A stretch of DNA of 64,000 bases from Nematostella vectensis (lineage: Eukaryota > Cnidaria > Anthozoa > Actiniaria > Edwardsiidae). Numbering within the stretch: position 1 is the stretch's first letter; each line of letters begins with the position of its first letter. Shown here piece by piece: positions 12,228-23,400 of this stretch. The notes beneath the pieces are model-generated. The model did not search any database. It saw only the letters and a list, made by a program, of their open reading frames with translations, and was not told the DNA's origin. The translations under genes were made by a program, and so were the position numbers. The DNA lies in the NCBI RefSeq assembly GCF_932526225.1, contig NC_064047.1:10033494-10097493 (forward strand), read 5' to 3'.

Positions 12228-13245
12228 GGAGCCCGTATCTCAAAACTCCCGGTAATTAACGGGCCCGTAAAACTTATCGGGAGACTTTACGGGGAAGTTT
12301 ATCGGGTTTGAGGGAGTGTTTCTTAAAACTTCCGATAACCTCCCGAATTTATCGGAACCCGTAATCAATATAATATAAATGTCTAGCCATTGCAAACGCT
12401 TTGCTCAAATTAACAATGAATTAACGGAACACTCAACAATTTGTCGATGCTACATGACAAAATGTATTTCAAGGTTTGCATTTCCAGCGAAAAAAGTTAA
12501 GATATTAGCTAAAATATCCAAAAACATGAGCAACTTGTAGTGAAATCTTGCACTGAGTGTGACTGTCTGTTTACAATTCTCGCGAGCAGCATTTCAAACT
12601 GAATGACAGCTAGCTTTCAAGAGAATGAATTTTTGATTGGTTGAGGGGCGAGATGGTCGCCTCTGATTGGTGCAGGTTTACCGGGACGACGTAAATCGGC
12701 GGGAGAACCATACCGGGGAAGTTTACGTGAACGGTGCCACTGCGAAGGGGAAAATTTTCAAAGCAAAACAAGACGGTCAAAAAATGGTCAGTTTTGAAGC
12801 AAAAAGAGACAAATTTTGGTAATTTCAACTTGACAGGGTGTACATGAATAACTTAGCTCCACTCTGTGCGAATAATTTAAAAACAAATGAATTTTGAACT
12901 TTATAACGGGAGTTTTGAGAAACACCACAGATTTATCGGGAGGACTTAAAGCCGCATTCTCACCAGTTTACTTCCGGAGGTCCGACGGAAACCTCAACCG
13001 TTAAAAGACAAAAGAATCTATTAGAATCCGAGATATTTAACAGGCCATCCGCTCTAAATAATCGATCACATCCTCGAAGAAACTTCCAATAGACACACTG
13101 CTTTCAATATTTTTCGCGTTTTCCGTTAAAAATCATCGGAGAATGTTACGTAATCGACCGGAAGTAAACTGGTGACAATGCGGCTTTAACGGGTATGTTA
13201 GCGGGCCCGATAATTTACCGGGCGTTTTGAGAAACGGGCCCCTGG
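12226..13245. mobile_element. 1-kb inverted-terminal-repeat element abutting copy A
   Basis: The left end contains CTCAAAACTCCCGG and AACGGGCCCG; the right end (13197-13245) contains CGGGCCCGATAATTTACCGG and CGTTTTGAGAAACGGGCCCC, its inverted counterpart over about 45 bp. The body repeats TTATCGGGA and AACGGGAG motifs. It carries a second foldback at 12945-13190. No protein-coding evidence. Confidence 0.65.
12945..13190. mobile_element. Foldback element nested in the 1-kb element
   Basis: The left arm TTAAAGCCGCATTCTCACC...ACTTCCGG and the right arm CCGGAAGTAAACTGGTGACA...CGGCTTTAA are inverted copies of about 30 bp, separated by about 180 bp. The unit lies wholly inside the larger inverted-repeat element. 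Confidence 0.65.
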
Positions 13246-14001
13246 TCATTCAAAATCAGCGTTTTCATTGGCAAGCACTGAGATGGCTTCCAATAACTCC
13301 AGGGCTCTGACCAATCAAAATGCACAACAAACAATAACAAATTAGTTTATTTCATACCCGTCATAAAACGATTTAGTCGGCAATTGACAGCTGTAATGAT
13401 TCACGGGTACATGCCAAATGTATTCCCGTTAGTTTGATTGACGGATGCCAGAAAGCGGGTTGGAAATTATTGACAAGAGTTAGCGAAATTTTGAAAATAT
13501 TTTCAGTAAATATATTACCCCTGTGGTTTTTCAGAAAAGGTTTATTGGTGTGTTTAGTCCAAATTTTGGCTCAGTTCCTTTTCCCAAAAAAAATGTGTAC
13601 GCACACCTTACTATTTAATAAACCAAAGACAATAATATGTGTTTTGCAGTCCTTTTTATTATTACAATATTATGCTTTCAAGGCTTGCTTTGTAATTTAG
13701 CCACATATGTCAGCTTTCTATAAACACCATTTATAACTTTCATAATAAAAAATAATCTCCTTGCACACCTTGTATTAAAGTACATTTGAAAGCATAACTG
13801 CATGGTAGCTTTGACGAAATATAATAAATTGATTGTTGAATGCACACGCACTTCTTAACATTTCAGAAGTTCTAAGTGGTCTTATTGGTCCCCATTATGT
13901 CACCCTAGCATCGCCCTGGCATTTTTGACGAATACATGTTCCGGTTATTATTTTTGTTAATTAAAAGATATAGATATAAAAGGTTGAGTCTCTTAAAATG
14001 G
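13246..14001. other. Intergenic, nothing recognised
   Basis: AT-rich sequence without a supported exon, RNA gene or clear repeat border. Short open frames here are not conserved-looking and lack splice context. Confidence 0.5.
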
Positions 14002-14146
14002 TCATCTTGAGGGGACACACCCAACTCGGAATCATTGGGGCCCATGAACACATGGTGTCGCGAAGCTCTGCCCCGCCCTAACCCCTCATCAGGAGCACCT
14101 GCGCTGTAGGGTGCACAGGTGCTCTGGGCGTGTCCCCCCAAGATGA
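14002..14146. mobile_element. Foldback MITE-like element with minisatellite seed
   Basis: The left end CATCTTGAGGGGACACACCC and the right end GGGCGTGTCCCCCCAAGATG form an inverted repeat of about 20 bp with two mismatches. The interior at 14098-14118 reads, on the minus strand, as one unit of the 18-bp minisatellite found about 0.5 kb downstream. Confidence 0.6.
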
Positions 14147-14591
14147 GCTAGTGGGGTCGAATTGTATTAAACATGGGGAAGGCAAGAAAAAAAAATTAAA
14201 CTTAAGCTCCGTGCGAACGGCGAAAACATGCTTGCACACCATGTTGGAAGATGCTGAGAAGCTGTTAATCAACATTTTCTTGTCTTGTTTGTCGAGCGAT
14301 TGGTGAATACGGTGATCTTAGCGCTGGTTGCACGGGATAATACAATTATGTTGTGTGAAGTATTCATTAGATTGCTTCATCGGCAGCAAGTGAATGAATG
14401 AGTTGAGAGGGAAGTAAGGATGCGTAAATCTATGTAATGGATTTTTACTTTGTAGCCATCAAATCCCTGCAAGTAGAGAAGAAAAGAAAACAGCATTAGA
14501 AATACAGCATTATGCTACTAGTGGTCACGTAGTAAGGACTGCTCTTTTATGACCGGTACGACCGCACTTTGTGCCACACATTTGCACCCTT

Positions 14592-15537
14592 CATCGTAGG
14601 TGCATTCTACAACACAGGTGAACCCTACAACACAGGTGAACCCTAGAGCACAGGTGCACCCTACAGCACAGGTGAACCCTACAACACAGGTGCACCCTAC
14701 AACACAGGTGAACCCTACAGGACAGGTGAACCCTATAACACATGTGAACCCTACAACACAGGTGAACCCTACAACACAGGTGAACCCTACAACACAGGTG
14801 AACCCTAGAGCACAGGTGCACCCTACAGCACAGGTGAACCCTACAACACAGGTGCACCCTACAACACAGGTGCACCCTACAACACAGGTGAACCCTACAG
14901 GACAGGTGAACCCTATAACACATGTGAACCCTACAACACAGGTGAACCCTACAACACAGGTGCACCCTAGAGCACAGGTGAACCCTACAACACAGGTGAA
15001 CCCTACAACACAGTTGAACCCTACAACACAGGTGAACCCTAGAGCACAGGTGCACCCTACAGCACAGGTGAACCCTACAACACAGGTGCACCCTACAACA
15101 CAGGTGAACCCTACAGGACAGGTGAACCCTACAGGACAGGTGAACCCTACAACACAGGTGAACCCTACAACACAGGTGAACCCTACAGCACAGGTGAACC
15201 CTACAGGACAGGTGAACCCTACAACACAGGTGAACCCTACAACACAGGTGAACCCTACAACACAGGTGCACCCTACAGCACAGGTGCACCCTACAGCACA
15301 GGTGAACCCTACAGGACAGGTGAACCCTACAACAGGTGAACCCTACAACACAGGTGAACCCTACAACACAGGTGAACCCTACAACACAGGTGAACCCATC
15401 AGCACAGGTGAACCCTACAACACAGGTGCACCCTACAACACAGGTGAACCCTACAACACAGGTACCCTACATCAAAGGTGTACCCTACAATACAGGTGCA
15501 CCCTACAACACAAGTGCACCCTACAACACACGGCGCA
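14592..15537. repeat. 18-bp minisatellite, about 52 units
   Basis: Tandem units of the type ACAACACAGGTGAACCCT, with variants GTGCACCC, AGAGCACAGG and AGGACAGG. The period is 18 bp, a multiple of three, so several frames stay open on both strands, giving Thr/Gln/Val/Asn/Pro repeats on one strand and Cys/Arg/Val/His/Leu repeats on the other. Higher-order repetition of variant units is visible. I treat it as non-coding. Confidence 0.9.
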
Positions 15538-15828
15538 CCCAACTGCGATGAATAAAAGATCTAATGACTTGTACTTACATATGGTAAATTATTGGGCAGG
15601 GCTCCTAGAGCCCCTACGCCGCCGGATCCTCTCCCTGCACATCTTCCACAGACGCGCAATAAGGGGGCGCCGCGTCTGTAGATAATAAAATCATCAAAGA
15701 ATGTCAATCAATCACTATTTTTGAAATCATTTGCAAAAAGACTTCAAAATAACAGTCTGATATTCGAGTGACCATAGCCCATGAAAATGAATCAGTTACT
15801 TGCTTGAACTGGCCCGTCCACCGCAGAT

Positions 15829-16255
15829 GCTCAATACCGAGTCACACAAAGCATCTATTTTCATCGGCTAATCTATTTATATATTAGCAATATTTAAGCC
15901 CCAAATATTGCTTTTATATAGATTAGCCGATGAAAATAGATGGTTTGTGTGACTCTGGATGTGTGAAGTACAAGTCTCGAGAATATCCGGGGATAGACGT
16001 CTGTTTCCGTCCGAATTTATTTCTTTAACAAAACATTTGCTAACCTTTGGGAAAAAGTCTGTTTGAGTAGAGGACTCGGCGGCGTAGATGGCAGCTTGGT
16101 AGCAGGCATCATGTGACTGGATAAATAAATACGCGCACAAGGACGTTAATAAAGACGTCTAAGCTTTATATAACCAATATTAAACGCTTATGTATTGCTT
16201 ATATGTGAAAAGGCTAGCCGATGAAAATAGATGCTTTGTGTGACTCGGTATTAAG
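15829..16255. mobile_element. Inverted-repeat element with ACCGAGTCACACAAAGCATC ends
   Basis: The left end (about 15829-15875) reads AATACCGAGTCACACAAAGC then ATTTTCATCGGCTAAT. The right end (16213-16255) is its inverse, TAGCCGATGAAAATAG then TTTGTGTGACTCGGTATT. A further inverse copy of the inner half lies at 15922-15957. The termini resemble the start of family R1, so this may be a related element. Confidence 0.6.
15970..16142. repeat. Direct repeat pair, copy 1
   Basis: Shares GAGAATATCCG, AACAAAACATTTGCTAACCT, GTAGAGGA and GTGACTGGATA(A/T)ATAAATACGC with 17033-17200. On the minus strand both copies keep an open frame with similar peptides (ESST-TD-F-KVSKCFVK), but no supported exon could be placed. 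Confidence 0.6.
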
Positions 16256-16595
16256 TGGATATGTGAAATAACGACGCGATTTCTTCATGTCATGTTTTCA
16301 TTTTTAGTAAAAAAAAACACCTTTGGTATTTTCACGTAGACATACACCTATTTCAAATAAGGTTGCAGTCGGAGAATCTGTGCATCGTAACCCGTAGTGC
16401 TTTATAGGTATCAACTAAGTAAGCAAATAAGCGTAAATAAAATACAAACAAAGGTTTCAAAAGCTGTAGAATTCTTGTTCATGTTCTTATGAACATTGAC
16501 ATAGCTTTCAGATACAAGGATTCGGCTATTTATACGCTACCCATGAACCACCACCGCGGGTTCTCGGGATTCTCGAGTGCAACCTTATTTGAAAT

Positions 16596-16613
16596 CAGGC
16601 CCGTACCCCCCCC

Positions 16614-16644
<31 letters not shown>

Positions 16645-16949
16645 ACAACGGCCGAAAGTCCACTTTTGGTTCTCAATAGACGTGCTATTTGTAGTTTGTA
16701 GACAAAAATCAAAATCATAAGCAAGATCACTCTGGTATGTAGCGAAATCCGACAATAAACGTCCCGTAGAGACACTGCAAAGGCATAAGAAATTCCCTTT
16801 TGTTCTTTCGGAGGTGGTTAGATTTTTATCAGAGAACTCCCTCTCCCCCACCCCCCCCCCCCCCCCCCCCCGGAAAAATTAGGTCCACTTTTTCTGATTT
16901 CGCACCCCCCCCCCCCCCCCCAAGAAAGATCCTGGGTACGGGCCTGGAA
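16596..16949. mobile_element. MITE-like element, GGCCCGTA termini, copy B
   Basis: Inverted copy of the 11857-12227 element: it begins CAGGCCCGTACCCC and ends CCTGGGTACGGGCCTGG. The terminal G/C stretches have expanded to long poly-C runs (16607-16630, 16850-16871, 16906-16921) and a (CA)n run. These homopolymers create spurious poly-Pro and poly-Gly frames. Confidence 0.65.
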
Positions 16950-17032
16950 ATAGGTGTATACACACAGTATTGTACGTTCCATTGGTATTGGATCAAATAC
17001 TTCCATACAACTTAGTACATAGTCATACATAG

Positions 17033-17200
17033 TCTCAACATAAAAGTCTTGAGAATATCCGAATTTAACAAAACATTTGCTAACCTTTCGGAAAAGGTCT
17101 GTTTCTGTAGAGGATTCGAGGGTGTCAATAGATGCTTGGCAGGAGACATCAACTTGTGACTGGATATATAAATACGCACATAGTTTGATTTGCACGAATA
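17033..17200. repeat. Direct repeat pair, copy 2
   Basis: Partner of 15970-16142 in the same orientation, lacking about 30 bp in the first third. See copy 1. Confidence 0.6.
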
Positions 17201-17484
17201 AATGAGATTTTTGATTGCTCTCGAAAGCCGTCGTTTTCCTAAATGGTCCCCACTCGAGAAAGATACCAAATAAATAATAAAGGATATCGTGTAATGATTC
17301 GAATACACGCCCTTTCCGAAATTCGATGTCAAGGGGAGCGCTTATTGGGGGATGGGTGGCTTATCTAAAGGCTTTCTGCCAGGCTTCATGTGGTGAGGTA
17401 GTGTTCGAAAGTATGACGTCACCCAGAGCGTGAGGCTTTCCCATACCTCCACCAATTTGCCTGCCATGATTTACTTTATTCATT

Positions 17485-20400
17485 TTATATAACTGTACAG
17501 CTCAATAGCTTAATACATACTGTGACTGCTAGCGCGGTAGCTTCCATTTCCTTATTCAAGAATGCGATCTCTCTGAAAGAAGAAAATGGAAAAAAAATGA
17601 ATAAATAAAAATAAATACATAATCAGCACATTGCCAGTCTCTTAGAATTCAGAGCTTTATTTCCCATGATGAGAAAGAATCAGTTTTGGGAGCAATGGAC
17701 AGGCTAGCTACCAGCAAAGAACACTGGCAAGACCTTTGAAAAGCGCCCGCAAAGAACACTGGGTAGACCCACTCTGTTCCCGTTCATGGATTTCCCAGAG
17801 ATATACTTGTATTTATTGGGCATCTTTTAGAATAAAGTAATTTTTAATGGTATATTTCCGTGGTAGCTGTGTCTCCACAATTTGGCTTAAGGAGGGCTGT
17901 AAGGAATTTACACGAGTTCTCACTTTCGCGCCATTAAGAAATTTTCTACCAATCAGAGAAGCGAAGGGCACACCAGGCAGAAAAAACATACGGAAAAAAC
18001 ACATATCATGAAAATTTAGCCAAAAATTGTCGTTTTTGCCAAAAGCGGTAATTTTCTTCGGTACCAGGCCCCCAAAACGACAACGTTTTCTTCATATGCA
18101 GGCATCCCATCGTGACCATGGGAAACTTTATCGTATACCTTACTAGCCCGAGTATCAGGCAATTTTATTTTTCAAAAGTCGGAGAGGAAAAATAAAACTA
18201 CGTCTGACACAAATACTAGACGCGATGCCTGCCGCCCCTTTTTCGGGCCGCTGTCAAAATACGGCGGTTGTCAATTGACCAAATGACTCGCGTGATAGTA
18301 CAATCAAATGCACAAATCAAATTATAAACAATATTTATGTAAAGCAAAATTGTAATACAGTGGTGTTATATAAAAGGTGATAATTTTATTAACGACAAAC
18401 TCCGGTGAGGTATTTGTAAAATTAATTGAATGCTTTCAAGAAAACGCCAAGATAATTTACGGCGCAAGAGATTTACAGTTTACGTTACCATCACCAATTT
18501 GCTAAACAGGTTTTTTTGTCTAGATAGACAAAATTATTGATAAGCTCACTCACACTCGCGGCGGAAAGTACCGCAAACAATCCCAATCATTTATCGCTCT
18601 CACAAACAAATTTCTTGAATATTCGGCGCCTGGTCTATCTAAGAATTAAATAACTACTACTAATGATATCCGCAGTATTAAGGCAGCTTCTATGGCATCC
18701 ATATATCATATAAATTTAAAAAACTAGTAGATCTTAGCTTCGAAAATTACATATCAAGAAAATTCAGCCAAAAATTGTCGTTTTTGCCAAACGCGGTCAC
18801 TTCCATATAAGGAAACTAATATATTCCTTATTTGGAAAAACTGCTTGACTTGTAATCAGAAGAGAAAAACTGTGACTGTGACCATCTTTAGTCAATGGAG
18901 AAAGTATCTGAAAATAAACTAAGGGTCCTCGGTACCAGTCCCTCAAAACGACAACGGTTTCTTCATATGTACCGATGAGAAATAAAAACACGCATTGACC
19001 GGCCTGGGCAAGAAATTTGAACATTCTGATAAGGGCCAATGAGAGCGCGCTTTTTGTTAGCATTGTTTTATAGCCAATCCCAGTGGCCCATTATTTGGGA
19101 CCCGAACATGAAAATTTTACAGTATTTGTATCAGGCCCTCTTTTTATCGCTTCCCGGTATATACTTCATAGGGAACGATAAAAGGGCCTGACACTCGGAC
19201 TAATACCTTTTACCAAATTTGCTAAACTATGGGGCTCCGGTTTGGCTTATGTAAAGCGGGAAGAATTTACCTAATTTGGGCGTCGAGTCGCTCTGCAAGC
19301 TCCTCCTGGAAAAAAAAAAGAAGATATTTCGATGCTTTTTAACCCTTTTTCTAATATAAAGTATAATATTGACACAGCCGCCATTTTGAATTTTAAGCAA
19401 AAATATCCAAGCTGGCGGTTACGAGTCGTTCGAGGCTGGGTCGGTTTCGCTATATAAACAACGGGTAAAACGCCTGCAATGCAGGCTACAACGTTTACCT
19501 TAATAATGCGTAAATTACCTTTTCTTTCTCAAACAGCTCTTTAGCTATTTTAATTGATCTGTTTAAAAAATGTGCAAATAAAATTAGTATGAGACATGAT
19601 TACACGTGCAAATATGCGACAGACATAAGTTGTTAGTAGAGATATATAGAGAATACTACATATATAGAGAATACTACAAGTGCGAGCGTACGGTTTTTAT
19701 TCACAAGTTGTGCAGTATCAAAAAACGAACGAGTGAGCGCAGCGAACGAGTGAGTTTTTTTTATACAAAACAACGATCAATTTTTTGAATAAAAAACTGC
19801 TGTACTTTATTTATTATATACATACTGAGAAATTTATAATAAGCTTATTACATAACATTACAGACTTGGCTGCAGAGGCTCCGAGGTTTGTGCTGTTCGA
19901 CGGTTCAGTTGACAGACAGACAGAAACTTACATTGAAACGAATCTGTCTCGCTAATGTCACGCTCGAGACTGTAGCTCATGTTACACAAGTAGAGCAGTT
20001 TTAAGCTCTAAAGTCTCGACATCTATGAAATAAATAAATTACTAAATGGAAAATGCTTGTACTATTTTTATGTACTCGTTGATGCGTTGGGATTGAAGCC
20101 ATTCAAGTGCAGTGAAAAATATTACTTCGTCCAATCAGAACCGCGAACGACTTTTCTTAACGGTAAAAAAACAGCGTTCGCGCCTCTGATTTGCTGAGAT
20201 CAGTGAACGAACGAAATTTTACTTAATTATGTTTTCAGCATGAGTATTTCTCAGTATGTATATTATAAAGACTGCTTCTACATAGTTTATTTCATGATTA
20301 TGGATCATTGGACTGCTAGCTAGCAGCCCCAATATTTTAGAAAACTTAGAAGGAAATGACCAGTGGTATGAGATGTGAGCACATTTAATTTGCTTGACCC

Positions 20401-23400
20401 AGTACCTTTGTGATTTTAGGTCATCTGCAATGCTGACAGCCTGGAAAAGATAAAAAAAACAATGTTGCAAGATTCGAAAACTAAAATGATTATGAATGTC
20501 GATGATTAGGCTGCTAATCAGCCGTTTTAGTGTCACGCACGCCTTACCCACAATCTTGGGGTACTAATAGATGATATGAGTGACTCGAAATTTGTATACA
20601 CATATATGGTACTAAAAGATGATATGAGTGACTCGAAAGATGTATACATATATATGGTACTAATAGATTATATGAGTGATTCGAAATTTGTATACATATA
20701 TATGGTACTAATAGATGATATGAGTGACTCGAAATTTGTATACATATATATGGTACTAAAAGATGATATGAGTGACTCGAAAGATGTATACATATATATG
20801 GTACTAATAGATTATATGAGTGATTCGAAATTTGTATACATATATATGGTACTAATAGATGATATGAGTGACTCGAAATTTGTATACATATATATGGTAC
20901 TAAAAGATGATATGAGTGACTCGAAATATGTATACATATATATGGTACTAATAGATTATATGAGTGATTCGAAATTTGTATACATATATATGGTACTAAT
21001 AGATGATATGAGTGACTAGAAATATGTATACATATATATGGTACTAATAGATGATATGAGTGACTGGCGAAATATGTGTACATATATATGGTACTAATAG
21101 TTGATATGAGTGACTCGAAATATGTATACAATCTTCACAGCTCATCTTTTAACAAACACAAGTAATCCCTTTGACAAAAAGAATCTTTGTGATTTTTAAT
21201 ATCCATCCGCTGGAGCTAACAACTGATTTATAAATTAGTTTGAGATTGTTTAACAGTCAGCGCCTGATTTTGTCATTCGGCGAGGGGCGTGGCAATAAAT
21301 ATCGCATGTGATACTTTTTCCCGCCAGGTCCAATATGAAAGAAACATAGACTTTGTAGAGAAAGGGAAAAGTGAGGAGCAAGGTTGCAATTGGATTTTTT
21401 TTTTTTAATGGAAAGGCCATATACATTTCAGGGTGCACTTTTTTAATTAATTGAATTTATTATCGAAAAATGATGTTTTTTATGTGTGTTATTTTCTACC
21501 ATGAAGTTTTGGAGAGGGCTGGGGAGGAGAGTTAGATCCCCCTTTGCTCTTGCAAGCGTTAAAAAATCACAGTGATTTGTGTTCAAACTACAAAGGTGTG
21601 AACGTGAATAATGGTGCTTTTCGCTGGTAAATAAAAATACTTTTTGGGCTTCTGTGGAAAACTTCAAATTGCACCTTTGCGAGCTCGATATCTCGTTAAA
21701 CAATGTGCTGGAAGTAAAGCTTCTCTCTGGCCAAGGATCGTAACTCGCGTTATTGTGGAGTTACTTTGCTCCTCTCTTTGCGTGAGATGTGACTCACACT
21801 TAGCATTTCATGTATATGATTATGATCTGAAGGGACACCAGGAAAGGATTTAGCTTTTCGCGAAAGGGGGGGGGGGGGTGGCTCAGTGTCAAAGGGGGAG
21901 AGGGTAATTTTGTTTGTTACATTGGCTTTCTGGCAGCCAAAAGGGGGGGGGGGGGGGTTAAACCCCCTTAAACCCTCCCCCTAGATCCGATAGTGAACAC
22001 ATTTGACTTACTTTGCAGATGACCTCCTCCAAAATGTATCCACAGATGGCATCTGCCATCTGCCTGTTGGTACAAATAATCATTTGTCATTATTGTAGAA
22101 TAATAGTTTTCTGTAGAATGATAGTTTCACGTTTATTGTTGAGTCAGTCTATAAAACAAGGGGACAACTCACTTCAGACTCTCCTTGATGCAATCATTCA
22201 GCTCAATCTATATGGTAATAAAATGAAATAGATAAAATGATAATATTAGAATGATATTTCAGTTTCAGTTTAATCTTTGTATATCGAGGGCAACATATTT
22301 AAGCGAATAAACAGTTTTCAAACATATGGCCTTCGGTTAGTAAGCACTGTCACTGGGGGTGGTCACTGCCAGAGGATTTATTGCGTCCCCAGTGGTTCTT
22401 TTACGTCCCTTCGGTTCAGGTTAGTGTAGTGCAGCTTGAAGAGACGGGACCTCCGGTTTAGTGTCCTTATCCGAGAAGACTGGAAACACGGGAGAATAAC
22501 TTCAACTCACTTGTGAGAAAAATTCGAATCAAAGCAGGAACCCGGAAAAATCCCCAGTTTGAGCCAGGATTCGAACCTGGGCCACAGCGGTGAGAGGCCG
22601 ACGCGCTTACACACTAGGCCACCCGTGCTTCCAATATTGATGATAATCATTGACAACGAGGTTTTGTTGTACCTGTTCCTTGCCGAGCAGTTTCAGAACT
22701 TCTCTCTTGTTCTGAAGAGATCTAGGGGACAAATGAATACAATATTTATGAAGGTTCTCCTCGGGAAAGAAATATCAGGGTTGATAAGGATAGTCTTCAT
22801 GATTGCGATGGTGAACTGGCTCTTTGTTTCATTATATATCATGAAAAAGACAAATGGCTACCCATGATCTGTGATTGCTACTATCAGGCGTGTACCTAGG
22901 GCAGGCGCGCACACATGGGGGTGCGCATGGTGCGCGCGCATCCCCCCTTGGCGGTCAAAAAGTGGGTAAATTCTTAGCAAGGAATATTCAAATACTATGC
23001 TTTTTTCCATATGATACCTATGACTGCGCACCCTCCCTCGGCCAATCCTGGGTACACGCCTGTAGGGGGTGCCCCCCCCCCCCCCATCTCTAGTCCGCCA
23101 AAAAGTGGGTAATTTTCTAGTGAAGGATCGTCAAATACTATCTTTTTGTATTATATATCTGTGAGTGGGTGTGTTTGATCGCCACGAACCCTGGAAGTAT
23201 TCAAAGACTTCTAAAAACTTGACAATGGCGTGGTTTTATAGCTTCTTGGTTGCATTAACTTCGTTTTTTTTTTTTTTTTTTCCCAAACGTGATCAACGCT
23301 TTGTACTCGTGCGGGCCACTCGGGAGCTGGAAATAACCTAAACCTTCCTTTATCACTTACTTCTCAACTTTTCCCAGCTCTTCGATTATCTTCTTTCTCT

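Noticed and set aside
14449-14466. 18-nt exon (GFDGYK) that could extend the tiny-exon gene beyond exon 12
   Set aside because: Phase would fit if the GTATGT donor at 17536 were used, but no further exon or stop could be linked, and exon 12 already has a stop and an AATAAA.
14600-15685. 361-residue open frame rich in Thr-Gln-Val-Asn-Pro, and a 232-residue frame opposite
   Set aside because: Produced by the 18-bp minisatellite, whose period is a multiple of three. Open on both strands, with no splice or start context.
20544-21131. 195- and 147-residue frames over the 48-bp array, and similar frames at 24217-24548
   Set aside because: Minisatellite artefacts; the arrays sit inside transposable-element copies in introns.
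22567-22633. Possible tRNA gene (A and B boxes)
   Set aside because: The A-box part does not fold into a proper tRNA and the sequence continues into a conserved non-tRNA SINE body.
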